Assembly (NCBI GenBank): GCA_001584585.1
Contig: LSYV01000011.1
Span: 379,531 to 422,118 of the forward strand
Length of the DNA stretch: 42,588 nucleotides
From: Gonium pectorale
Lineage: Eukaryota; Chlorophyta; Chlorophyceae; Chlamydomonadales; Volvocaceae
Direction: 5' to 3'
How positions within the stretch are numbered: position 1 is the first letter of the stretch; each line of letters begins with the position of its first letter. Below the pieces are notes generated by a model, which saw nothing but the letters and a program-made list of their open reading frames with translations, searched no databases and was not told the origin of the DNA. A program made the translations under genes and the position numbers. Below are positions 23,837 to 34,381 of this stretch, piece after piece.

Positions 23837-24851
23837 GGGCGTGGGTTCGGAGGGGGCGGAGCTCGCTTGGTGCTCGCTTGGTGCTCGCTTGGTGGGACGA
23901 GCGTAGGTGCAGGAGACGACAAACGCTTGCATCATGGGATAGAATATATAGGGCGACGAAGAGCGGACAATCTGAACTGGAGGAGGGCGGAGGCAGGGGT
24001 GGCGATGGAGGCGAAGGCAGGTAGCCGGGGGCGGTGGGCGGCGATGGACTGGCGGGCATGGGGCACGGGAGGCGAGTGGGCGCTGCTTAGTGGACACGAG
24101 TCGTCTGGAACCTGTGTGTACATCCCATTATGTAGCAGGTGGGGCGGGCGGGGCCTGTTGCGAGCAAGCGGACGGTGGTGGCCTGACATTCGCGGAGCTG
24201 TCGAGGCGGCGGCGTTCTATCTGCGGCAGCCCTGCCCCTTGCGGCAGTCTGGCGGGAGAACCGGCGCTGGATAGCTGGCTGATCTCGCCGTAGTGTCGTT
24301 ATCGTTTCCTGCTAATTCCCTGAAAGAGACTGCAAGCACAAACGCCCGAATGCTGTTGAGCCTACGCCCTGACGTTGAACGGCAGTTATGTGGCGGTTGC
24401 ATGACGATTGTATGGAGGTTGCAGTGCTGGAGCGCCCCGAGTGATAGCCGATGGTGAAGCAGGGTGCTAGGGTGTTACAACCTGTTATGTACGCCTGAAG
24501 GCATGCTCCGTGTCTGCTGGACACTGACTGGGGTGACGCGCGTGTCACCGCATGGGGGGGGGACCAGCGTTGCTTGTTAAGCGCGGGGCCCCTTGCCTAC
24601 CGGTGCGCTGCCTCGGTGGCGTCGACCGGAGTACGGCTGCCTCGAAGCCCTCAGATGAGCTTGCCCCAAGCCACATCAATCGCTCCTAGGAGCGCGTGCC
24701 TCGGAGGGTGGAACAGCTGTCATTGCCAGGAGCAATCCACATCGGGGCCTCTGGCGTTGGCCTCCAGCGAGTTGGGCGCAGCTTTCGCTACCTTCGGCCA
24801 TATCCACTTCATTCTCAACCACCAGTGACATCCGTAGGGCGAAAAATACAT
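23837..24851. other. Intergenic/3' UTR region after SnoaL-like gene B
   Basis: No exon is supported. It starts with an 11-bp tandem triplication at 23861-23893. No plus-strand TGTAA is seen before the next gene, so the 3' end of gene B is undefined; a minus-strand TGTAA occurs near 24475 without an obvious client gene. Confidence 0.35.
23861..23893. repeat. 11-bp tandem repeat, three perfect copies
   Basis: The unit GCTCGCTTGGT is repeated exactly three times, starting 25 bp after the stop codon of SnoaL-like gene B. Confidence 0.95.
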
Positions 24852-25284
24852 ATGACCCTGCTGGAGAAATTGCGGGTGAGCTGGGGCGGGTGAGCTGGGC
24901 AGGAGGGGTGGCCCCGGCCAGCGACGGTAGGGCACCCCCCTCACCGCCCCACGACGCGCGCCCAGGCGCGACAACGCTAACGCACCCCGCGACGTCGCTT
25001 CCACTCGGAAACGTCGTCGGCGCGCCCCCCATATGCCACGCCTCAAGCCCGGCCCTCGAACCAGTCCCTCTCTTAGCCTGCGCGCCGCTCCCACCCTCAC
25101 TGCCCAGGGCCTGCTCGGGAGCGTTTTGCGGCCGGTCATGAAGACGGCCGCGCGGCTCCTGCATCCCGATGATAAGGCGCGCCCGATGCTGTCCGACACA
25201 GTCTTCCTGATCGCGCTGCTGGTCGCCATCATCTGCCTGACCGAAATCTGGTTTGGTGACGAGCCGCCGACTGTTGTTTCATGA
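24852..25284 (+). CDS. Small single-pass membrane protein, function unknown (2 exons, 66 aa)
   Basis: Exon 1 is 24852-24875 (8 codons, MTLLEKLR) and exon 2 is 25108-25284 (58 codons). The intron has a GTGAGC donor and a TGCCCAG acceptor in phase 0. The product has an amphipathic basic N-terminal half (GSVLRPVMKTAARLLHP), one strongly hydrophobic helix at about residues 39-56 (TVFLIALLVAIICLTEIWF) and a short acidic tail. It resembles the general design of small accessory subunits of mitochondrial or ER membrane complexes, but I do not recognise a family. A TGTAA at 25583-25587 lies 300 bp after the stop. A second GTGAGC 14 bp downstream of the chosen donor would break the frame. An additional upstream exon cannot be excluded. 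Confidence 0.6.
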
Positions 25285-25561
25285 ACCGTGATGCTCCGAC
25301 CCACGGGACGCGGGAGCGAGTGGTGTTCGGGGCGCGACAAGCGGGACAGCCTGGTGGCCCGAGTCGCCGAGTGTTCTTAACTAAAATAAGATTGCTCTGG
25401 CTGCAAAGCTGGAGGTGCAGTAGTGTTCGGTAACGACGGGTCGCATCCCACCCTTCGTGCCCGGCGTGTCGGTGTCGTTGCCTCATTTATGCGCGTTCTT
25501 CATGCTTGCGGTTCGCCGTCACCCGACATGAGACGTAGAAGACGTAAGACATCCACGGAGC

Positions 25562-25587
25562 TTACAGCCCGCACGAAGTACGTGTAA
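25562..25587. terminator. Interleaved TGTAA signals of convergent genes
   Basis: TTACA at 25562-25566 is a minus-strand TGTAA, 205 bp after the DUF3140 stop. TGTAA at 25583-25587 is on the plus strand, about 300 bp after the small membrane protein stop. As at 14976-15007, the signals cross over, so the two transcripts would overlap at their 3' ends. Confidence 0.5.
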
Positions 25588-25770
25588 AATCCGTCTGGAA
25601 ACGTCAAAAGTCTTCCAATCCGTCAAAGAGCCAAACTGCACATCATGGACATGCTTGTGGCCATGTTAAGAGTAGGCTTCTGCCCGAGGACCAAACCCAG
25701 CTTGGAGAGGGCGCCTTCTACCCTGGGCGCCGACGCACGTGCCGCCTCAGCCCGCAGCCCCACGCACGCC

Positions 25771-27046
25771 CTATCCGCCACCCTCTCCCGCTGCTGGCTC
25801 CCGCTGCTGGCTCCCGCTCCCCGCGCCCGCGCCATCATCGACCGCCGGGGCGCCGGGCTCGTCGAGCGCCGGCTCGTGCCCCCAGTTGCGCAGGCTGGCG
25901 GCCCAACGGCTGGAAGCCACTTCGGCCTCCGACTTATCGCCCAGCCTGCAGTGCAGCAGTGCGTCGCCGAGAGGGAGGATCGTTACGAGCTGGGGGCGGC
26001 TCGCTTGAACGGGTATTCGTACGCAAAGGATGGGCGACTGTCCAGAGCCCGTGTTTTGGGCGGCCGTCCACTGCCGGGAGAGCACATGCCCAGCAGCCAG
26101 GAGGCCCGCACCGCACCCACCTGTGCCGCTGCGCCATGTGGCGACGCACGTACGACACCACCCGCACCATCTCCCTCAGGTCGTCCTCGCTGTAGAGCTC
26201 GGGGGCCTGCGGGCCGCCGCCGCGCTGGCGCTCCCGCTGCAGCAGCTCCAGGATCTAACGGCCGCTGCGGCAGGGCGCGGGGGGTGGGGGCGAGGCGGGG
26301 CGGCGCAAGCGCGGCTGACATGGGGACGTGATTGGGCGACGCTTTTACCTCCTGTGTTAAATGCCATTGGCCTCCAGCGGCAAAACACCCTTACACCAGC
26401 CCACAGTCATCGCGCCCGCCAGTTGAGTCCCTCGTTCAAAAAAGAGAAATATGCAGAGAAAGAGGGAGCCCGCCTGTACCTCATATACACCCAAAGGTTC
26501 CTGGCGCGCCGCTTGCAAGCCACAGTCGGACAGAGGGTTCAATCGCGTATTCCCGCACCCCCCCCCGCTCCTGCTGCCCTACCTCTTGTGTCCCTGCGAC
26601 TCGTGCTCTCCGGGACAGCGTCATGCCCACCTGCTGCGACTGAGGGCAGGCCAGCCACTGCGGCCGGGACCACGGGGCGGCGGCAGCGGCGGAGGGGGAA
26701 GCCGTTACACAGCAAGGGACGAAGGACGCGCGAGAGGTAGGCCGCCCGTTTGGCCCGAAGGACGAAGGGGGGTGACAATTCCAGCTGCCGCAAGTACGAA
26801 GCCCTCCGCCCCTCCATCTGCGCTGCTGGTCCCTCCCGCTGGCCGGTGTGTGCTGGGTATGACGATATCCCCGATCCCATCAGCCGCTTCGCTCCAGGTT
26901 CGTGCTGCTGTCCACCTCACACATCCTCTCACCCCCTCCCTCGCCGGCGCAGCTCCCCCCGGCCTCAGTCCCACCTGCTCCAGCTCCCGGGGCTCCATGT
27001 TGACCACCTGGTGGAAGTCAGACACCACGGAGGTGGCGTCCCGCAT
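25771..27046 (-). CDS. DUF3140 family protein (4 exons, about 151 aa)
   Basis: Exons on the minus strand: 27046-26975, 26657-26583, 26254-26121, 25945-25771; phases 0, 0, 2 join. DUF3140 is a small family of unknown function known mainly from bacteria; the hallmarks are present. These are DFHQVVNMEPRELEQ/WL near the N-terminus, ILELLQ, then SEDDLREMVRVVSYVRRHMA and finally SRWAASLRNWGHEP, matching the family's terminal WRxSLxNWGHDP. The usual TDES-type segment after WL is replaced by CPQSQQVGM. The acceptor of exon 3 is TTAG, forced by an in-frame stop in the alternative. After NWGHEP there is a 35-residue Gly/Ala/Gln tail partly made of a 13-bp tandem duplication. The ATG at 27046 gives a family-length N-terminus; an upstream exon remains possible. 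Confidence 0.82.
25787..25812. repeat. 13-bp tandem duplication inside the DUF3140 coding tail
   Basis: CCCGCTGCTGGCT occurs twice head-to-tail (25787-25799 and 25800-25812) just before the stop codon. Because 13 is not a multiple of three, gain or loss of a unit would change the C-terminal frame. Confidence 0.9.
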
Positions 27047-28271
27047 GCTCAACGGGGGAATGAGCGGCTTGTAGTGGGACGGGATCGGCGGCGGGCAGCT
27101 GCTGACAGGTGCCGGGGGCTCCGCTGCACTGAGGTGCGCTGCGCGAGCGGCGACGGGTCAGCGTGACGGGTTTCTGGAGTTGTGGGCAGACGCGCGTGTG
27201 GAAGCATTGCCAACCTCGTGTCCAAGCAAGTCAGTTTCTTGGCCGCGGGCACTGGCCGTATAGAATGAGTAAGCGCGCGACGGGTCGAGGCCCGAGCGTC
27301 GTGGCGCGACACGCGCACACTCGCCCGCGTGATACGGGAGGCACCGCCACAACTGCTCCCGATCACTGATGGGTTCACCGGTTCAAACTCTAAACTGCCG
27401 GGAAAGTCGGGAACCATGAAGGCCCGGAAGGGCAGGACGGCACACGTCGGCCCGTGGGTCGCCTGCGCGGCCGCGACTCGGCCCTCCGCCTGGCGACCCA
27501 TCCCGCTTCATACAGCAGAGTATGAGCGCATTCGGATGTTTGGGAAGCACGCAGGTCCCAAGCCACCCTTACGACCTACCCACAGGCACGGGTGTTGGGC
27601 ACGGGGGCAACTCGGGCAACTCGGGATCAATGCCCGGATCCATTGTGTCTGCAAACTAATCCGAAAGGAATGGCTACTTGGGAAAGCCCGCTAAGAAACG
27701 CAGAGCATACCAGACCAGCCGCCTTGCCAGCGGTCATCACCCGGTTTCCAACACACCTAACCGCACCTGTACAGTCCGCGAGCCTGTAGGGGGAAATACA
27801 CTACTACGCCACACTTTTGCTAGAGTCCACACCCTTGCTCACACATGCGCCAACAACAGCACTCCTCGTACGTTGACGAGCGCCAAATTCTCCGTGGTGC
27901 GTTCGTTCGCGCCTGCCTGCAGGACCGTTCAGCTGGCCCGGCCTGCGCATTGGGATCGCCCAGCACACTGATTCCAAATGCTGCAATGCGGTGCCGCTTT
28001 CATGTCCGATGCTACACTTCGCGGTGACTCGGCTCACCTCCTGCTGCGCAGCGCACACCCCTTCCTGCCCTGCCTTTGCTCCTGCGCACACCACACCAAA
28101 CCCTGCCATACCAGTCGGCACCTTCAACGCTGCCTTCGAAGACCTCCACGCTACCGGCGACAGCCTTCACTATTGACGCCATCAATAAACCACCTTGCCC
28201 TCTCTCGGAACCTAGCCGCCCATACTCGCCCCCCTCTCCTGCCTCTCTCGCGGCCGCCTCCCGCCCTGCCC
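27047..28271. other. Region between the DUF3140 start and the LSF1-like stop
   Basis: About 1.2 kb that should contain the 3' UTR of the LSF1-like gene and the upstream region of the DUF3140 gene, both on the minus strand. I see no further exon and no minus-strand TGTAA. Confidence 0.35.
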
Positions 28272-31200
28272 TCACATGGGCCGCTGCAGCCCGCCCGGCC
28301 CGCTGAGCCCCATCTTGGCCTCCAGCGCCAGGCGCGCGGCCTGCCAGCGGGCCAGCTGCAGCCCCTCGCGGCTGGTCAGCACCTGGGGCGGCTCCGGCAC
28401 CACCAGCACGTTGTTCCAGTTGCCGGCGGCGTCCAGGACCTGGCAGAGGGGAGGGCCGAGGGCCAAGATGTTGGAGAGGCGTCCTCATACTAGAGATGCC
28501 CTAGGCGCATGCCGTCCCGTTCCGGGAGGGCTGGGGCACGGCGGTTGTGGAGGGCTCTGCACTGTTGCTGGAGGGCACGGCCAGTAGGTCCCCAGCCGCG
28601 GGATCCGGCCCTGTGCGCCCAGCCCGCCCGGATTCCTCCCCGCCTCCGCCTCACCTTTGGCGCCAGGCTGTCCACCGTCCAGGTGCCGTCCACAATGTAC
28701 TTGTAGTAGTAGACGCCCGGCCGCAGCCCCACCACCTCAAGGTAGAAGTGGCCCGGGTGCGTGTCGCCCTTGCAGCCCAGTGGGCTCCTGCCGGCAGCGA
28801 GCAGCGGGTAACGGGGAGTCGCGTTGAGCTGTGCATGGAAGGGATGGAGGATTTGTGGGGCATCCGATAGCCGCCCCGGATGTGGTGGTGACGTGTAGCG
28901 ACGGTTTAGACGGGGGGGGGACTGTGACGCTCCGGCACACATCGCCCGGGCCTGAAAGCTGGAGCGACAAGCAGGCAGCGCGGGAGGAGGGAGGATAGTG
29001 TAAGGAAGGAGAGACGGTAAACAGCACGCACTCAGAGCGGCCCCTCCTCTTCCTCCTCCCTTTGGGACCGGCCGCCCGTCGTCGCATGCCTGCCTCAAAT
29101 CCGACCCTACCTCCTTGCCTTCGCGCATGCCCGCCCATGACCACCGTACCACCCCGCCCTGGACTGCTCGCCATCGCCCGATCGCATCCGCCGCAGCTGC
29201 CGTTCTCGATACGCATTTGCCGCCCCACGACCATCCGCGCCCAGGCCTCTTGTCGAACCCGCGCCTGCCGCCCGACGGCCGCCGCCTCACCTGCACCGCA
29301 CCATGGGCACACGCGCACCCCAGCTGGCCACCACGTCCCCCGCCACGTGGGCGCTCAGGCCGCCGTACTTCCACGTCAGCACCATCCGGCTGCTGCGCTC
29401 CCGAGCGCCCGCCAGCAGCGCGCCCGTGCCCGCCTCCAGCAGCGCCTGCGACCGGGGCAGGGGGGGGCGCGTTGTCGGGTAGGGAAGCCATACGACCGTC
29501 ATGGCTATGCACTGCCTCTGTCCGCTGCGCCTGCCCCGCCCCGTCCTGACCTCACCTCCCCTCGGTCCCCGTTTCCCCATCTCCTGACACCTTCCCTCTG
29601 GGGCCCCCAGCGCCAGCCTCCAAACCCTGCCGCCCACCTGGTCGACGCTGGTGCCCATGGCCGTCTCGGCAGCCAGGATGGCTTCCTGCGCCGGAGGGTT
29701 GGGGCAGGCGGCGGGGACGGGAAGTGGACGCAGGGGGGCGGGGCGAACTGTACTTCCGCAAGGATAGAGCGGTGCAGAAGCAAGGGCGAGGAGGCCGGAG
29801 CATGGGATCACACAGGCACCGCTGCGCCGTTGCTACCTCACGAGGCCAGCCAATCAACGAGGCCCCAGGATAAGGACGGAACCAGCGGATAGCGCAGTAC
29901 GCAGGGAACTTGAGGGAGCAAAGGCCAGCTGTAGGTGCTCGCCTTCTCCCCCTTCCCCGCGCCCTTGCATCCTTCCTCCCCCCCTGCCCTGCCCCGCACC
30001 TGTAGCGGCAGCCTGCGGAACCAGTGCAGCCAGCCCGCCAGCAGCACCGCCACGTCCGCCTCCATGCCCTCCTCGCAGTGCAGCAGCACCGCACAGCCAT
30101 CGCGCCGGGCGCCGCCGCGGGCCAGCCGCCCGCCGCGCCGGAAGGCCAGGCGCTGCAGGCTGGCGGCGGCCGACAGCAGGTGCCGCACGCGCGCGGGGTC
30201 GAAGCGGTGCGGCACCGGCGGCGTCGGCGGTGCCGCCGCTGCGGCCGCCGCAGGCGTGGCGGAGGTGCCGCCGGGGGAGGTGGGCCAGCCGGGCGCCGCC
30301 ACCGCAGTCATGTTCGGTCGCAGGTTGACGAAGATGCTTCGGTTGAGGAACGCCAACGTGCTGCTGCCCAGACCGTTGGAGCCGGTACTATTACTGTTGG
30401 ACCCGACGCCAGCGCCGTTAGCGCTGGCGCTGCCGCCGCTGGCACCACCGGTGCCGTTGTTGGCCGCCGCCCTCTTGGCAGCCGCCGCCGATGCAGCGGC
30501 AACCGCAGCGGCGGCAGCAGCGGCTGCTGCGCTGTCCATGTCCGCGCTCCCCTTCATGGCCGCAGCGGCTGCCGCAGCCGACTCCGGGGGCGGCGGAGGC
30601 GGCGCTTCGCCCGCAGGTGGTGGAGGCGGAGGGGGAGGCGACGGTGCAGCGGCCCCCGGCTTGGAGGTGGACGCCGCGGTCGCGGCCGCTACGTATGAGG
30701 GCAGCGGCGAGGGGGAGGTGGCACACTGTCAAGCGCTCGGGGACCGGCTGCGTCTCTGCGGGTAGGCTTACCGACGGAGATGGCTGGTCTCCCCACAGCA
30801 AGGCCGTCCGGGTATACCTGGACACAGCGTCTTAAGGTCGGTTCAACACCCCAACAGCATCCCGAGCTCCACGTGATCGCCACCAACCCCCGCCCATACT
30901 AGCCCCTCCGCCAGCCGAGCACCGCCCACCTAGCAACGCCGGGTACGACACCCGCCCGATGTCTCCGGCCGCGCTAACCAGGTCGCTGCCGCGGACGATC
31001 AGGTAGCCGCCCTGCGCCGACGCAGCCGCGGCCGGGGACGACGGGCTGGGCGCCGCGGAGGTCAGGGCGGCAGCTGACGCCGCGCTCGGGGCCGGCGCGG
31101 AGGCCGGTCGGGCCGCTGTGTCGCCCGCCGGCGGGGGGGAGGGCGGGGGCGGGGGTGGCGGCTGCGAGCGCGTGAGCGACAGCTCCATCAGCGCCCCCAG

Positions 31201-34200
31201 GCTGCGCGCCGAGGCGATGGCCGCCAGGTGGCGGTGCTCCAGGCGGCCGCACGACACCAACAGCCAGGGCAGGAACGACACTACCTGCGGGCGGGCGGAG
31301 TCAGCGGAGGCAGGGGAAGCAGGGAGGCAATCGGCGACAGAACGTGATACACAGGCAGAGTAGGGGGTGGGCTGCGGGGGAGGGGGTCGGGTTACATCGG
31401 TCCAGGGCAGACGGAGGGGACGCGGCAGCGCGTGGCCGCAGGGACTCTGGGCGAAGGCATCCGGGCCGGTTGCAGCCTGCAGCGGGGCCCCCACTGGCGC
31501 CTCCGCCCCGCCCCTTCACTGACCTCACCGGCAGCGACGCGGGTACGCCCTTCCTGCAACGTAAGAAGACACTCCTTGCCCCAGAAAGCAGCACCCGCAG
31601 CCTTCGCCCTCCTCCCATCCCGCCCCAAAAGATGCGCATGGTACCCACCCTCCTGTCCTTGGGCCCGCCCGACGGCGTGGTCGCCTCCGAGGCGGCAGCA
31701 GCAGCCGCTGCCGCGGCGACTGAGCTGCTGCCCCCCAGCTTCAGCATGGACATCAGCCCGCCGCCGCCACCGCCGCCGCTACTGGTGCTGGGCGGCGGCG
31801 GCGCAACGACATCCACCATGGGAGGGGGCGGCGGGGGGCCCTCGCCGAAGGGCGACCCCCGCGAGCCGCCGCCGCCGCTGCTGCTAGGCCCAACGGTTGA
31901 GCCGGACGGCGAAGCTGCAGCGCCACCCGGCCTGCTCCCACCGCCACTGCCACTGCCGCCGACGGCCTTGGCGGCCATGCCGGGCGCGGACGATGTCGGC
32001 GGCATCATGAAGCTGTCGGGGCCTCCATGCCTGCAGCGGTACGGGTACGGGTACGGGGGCAGTCGCCTGGGTTCGCCCGGGTGCGAGTTGTGGCCGGGGA
32101 GACAGCGAACGAGAAACCCTCGCGCCCCACACAAAGGGCACCGCCCACGCGGCAGACTCGTCAAGCGAAATCGTGGAGGCACGCCCTGCTCCCGTGGGCC
32201 CCCGCCTCCCGGCGCTCCCCCGCACCTCGCGTGCATGGCGGCCCCCGCCCCCGCCCCGGAGGCCAGGTCCAGCCGGGGCATGCTGCGCGCCTCGCCCAGC
32301 TCCCGACGCAGCCGCTGCAGCGCGCCCCCGCGGGCCGCGGCTGCGGCGGCTGCTCGGCGCGAGGGCGGCGGCGTGGTGACGGGGTTGCGGTGGAACGCCA
32401 CCTGCACCCACCGGGCAAGGGGGGGCAGGTACTCGGCCCCGGGGATTCTGGTGGCGTAGGTCGGACTTGGTACAGGCAGCATTCTTCTTAAGTTCGGAGA
32501 GGGGAGGGACCCGGCAATCCCGCTCAAGTTTGCGGTGGCAGAGGCGCAGTCCATCAGTAGCTGTAAGCATCGAAGACGCGTTGTGTCCTGGTAAGAGGCT
32601 GTAGCGCCCCACCACCATGGTGCAGATTCTACGGATTGATACCTACTCCTCAGTATGCGGAAACAAACCATGCGCTCACGTTTGCGCACACTGACCAGCC
32701 CAAGCCTGCCTCCTCCGCTGCCGCTCCGCCAGGCCCAGCCCCCTATGCGCCCCCTTGCCGGCCGCATGCCCTGTTCGCTCGGCTGCCCGCCCCCTGCCCA
32801 GCCCCTCGCGCCCACCTGCACCACCCTTCCCGGCCCTGGCAGCTCCAGCAGCAGCGCGCTGTCGTCGGTTCCCGGACTGTTGAAGCTGAAGGGCAGCTGC
32901 GTGCCCTCGCGCTCACGGCTGGCGACGCCCGCCTGGTGGGGCAGGTGCACCCAGCGGGAACGCTCGTCAGTCCGTAGTAGCGGTTGTTGCCGACATGTGG
33001 CGCTGCTCGGTGAGCTGTACCTCCCCTTCGCACGACGCATCAACAAGCCAGCCGCATGGCCCCTGTGCTCCCCGGCCTGGCAGCCTGCTGCCCTGCAGCC
33101 CTCGTCCGCGCCCACCCCCTCACCTTGCCACTGCAGTACCACGCCGTGACCCCGCCCTGCCCCGCGCCGCCCCTCCGGCTGCGCTCCAGGATGAGCCGCA
33201 CGTCGCCGCAGCGGCTGTTGATGGCCCAGCGCACCCGCCGGATGTCGCCCGCGGCCCACATGTCGTCGCCGAACACGGCGCTGCAGCTCTTGACCACGTC
33301 ACCCACCTGGCCAGGCAGGCGGGGCGGGGCGGAGCGGCGCGCGGACGAGGCACGTGTGTGGGGCAGGGGCAGGTGCAAAGCAGCAGCCATGCCGCCAGAG
33401 AACCAGCACCCCTTGCACAGCCCTCGCCCCGGGCATCGCACCGGCGCACTGCCATCCAGCACCCCACCGCCACCGCTACCCCGTGACTCGCCTCCCCGGC
33501 CTCCGCCCCCAGGCCCTCACCTGGATGAGGCCGCACTTGTGTGCTGGCGAGTTGGGCTTGATGTCCTGCACCACCACCTAGCGGCGAGGGGCGCGGACGC
33601 CGGCCAGGGCACGCGCAGAGTTCACATCAGTGCCGGGCCAGGAACGGCTGAACGCTGCAGTGCCCGAACCCCACCAACCCCACTTCCGGTATCCTGCACA
33701 TGGCCCCGATGCGCCAGCCAAAGCCTCCCGTGCGCCGTGGCCCGGCGGGACGGCGCAGGAGCGTGGCATGTCCCCTTCCTGGGCCCCTGTGGGTCGATGC
33801 CCACCCGCCGCCTCTCCACGTATGGTTCCCGCGTGCGCCCAGCTGCCCTCACCTGGCCCGTCCGCGGGTCAGCCGCCAGTGTCAGCCCCACGGGCTTCTC
33901 CAGCACCACCTGCGGGAGCAGCGGGTGGGTGGAGCTTGGGGACAGGCGGGACAGGGGGCAGCACAGAGGACCGCCGAGGGAGCAGAACCGGGAAGGAGCA
34001 GAACGGGTGGCCACACAGCTGCCTGCAAATTGCCTGTCGCATGCTTGACTCGCTCAAGCTATCCTGAAGCCGTCTCAAGCCATCCTGCTTGTCACGGCTT
34101 GATGAGGCTCATAACTCAGAAGCGGCCGCCCCACGACATATTCAGCTCAGCTGCAAGTTCTGCCGCAAATAACTCCCAGCCCCCAGGCTCAATTCACCCT

Positions 34201-34381
34201 ATCCCGCTCGCCCGTCTCCCTCTTCCTGTGCAGCTTTCCAAGCCCACACCAGCCCCTCCTCACGCTCCCCAGAACACACAACCCGCGGGACCTTGTGCGG
34301 TGCGGTGCGCTGCTCACCATGTACTCCCGCAGCTGTAGGTCGAGCTCCCCAGGGTGGCGGAACACCGAGGGGTCGCTGCGG
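28272..34381 (-). CDS. LSF1: LSF1-like protein: PDZ + degenerate dual-specificity phosphatase + CBM48 (13 exons found, first exon missing)
   Basis: LSF1 is a plastid scaffold-type protein needed for normal starch breakdown in plants. Exons on the minus strand: 34375 (or 34381)-34318, 33909-33853, 33577-33521, 33306-33124, 32932-32816, 32401-32226, 32030-31649, 31284-30930, 30688-30000, 29685-29638, 29445-29291, 28787-28655, 28439-28272, giving at least 858 codons with all phases joining. The PDZ-like part is EKPVGLTL ... VVVQDIKPNSPAHKCGLIQ ... VGDVVKSCSAVFGDDMW. The phosphatase-like part includes WLLVSCGRLEHRHLAAI and LLHCEEGMEADVAVLLAGW. The C-terminal CBM48 shows LTWKYGG, GVYYYKYIVDGTW and GNWNNVLVV. 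Long poly-Ala, Pro, Gly and Ser linkers split the domains. The Arg of the CX5R active site is replaced by Ala (codons at 30057-30077). The first retained exon begins mid-codon with no in-frame ATG, so an upstream exon with start and transit peptide must exist; I could not place it. Confidence 0.82.

Noticed and set aside
31301..33259. A 652-codon open frame on the minus strand as a single exon
   Set aside because: It reads through several introns of the LSF1-like gene. The PDZ and downstream segments only join correctly when the introns are removed, and the middle of the frame has no family similarity.
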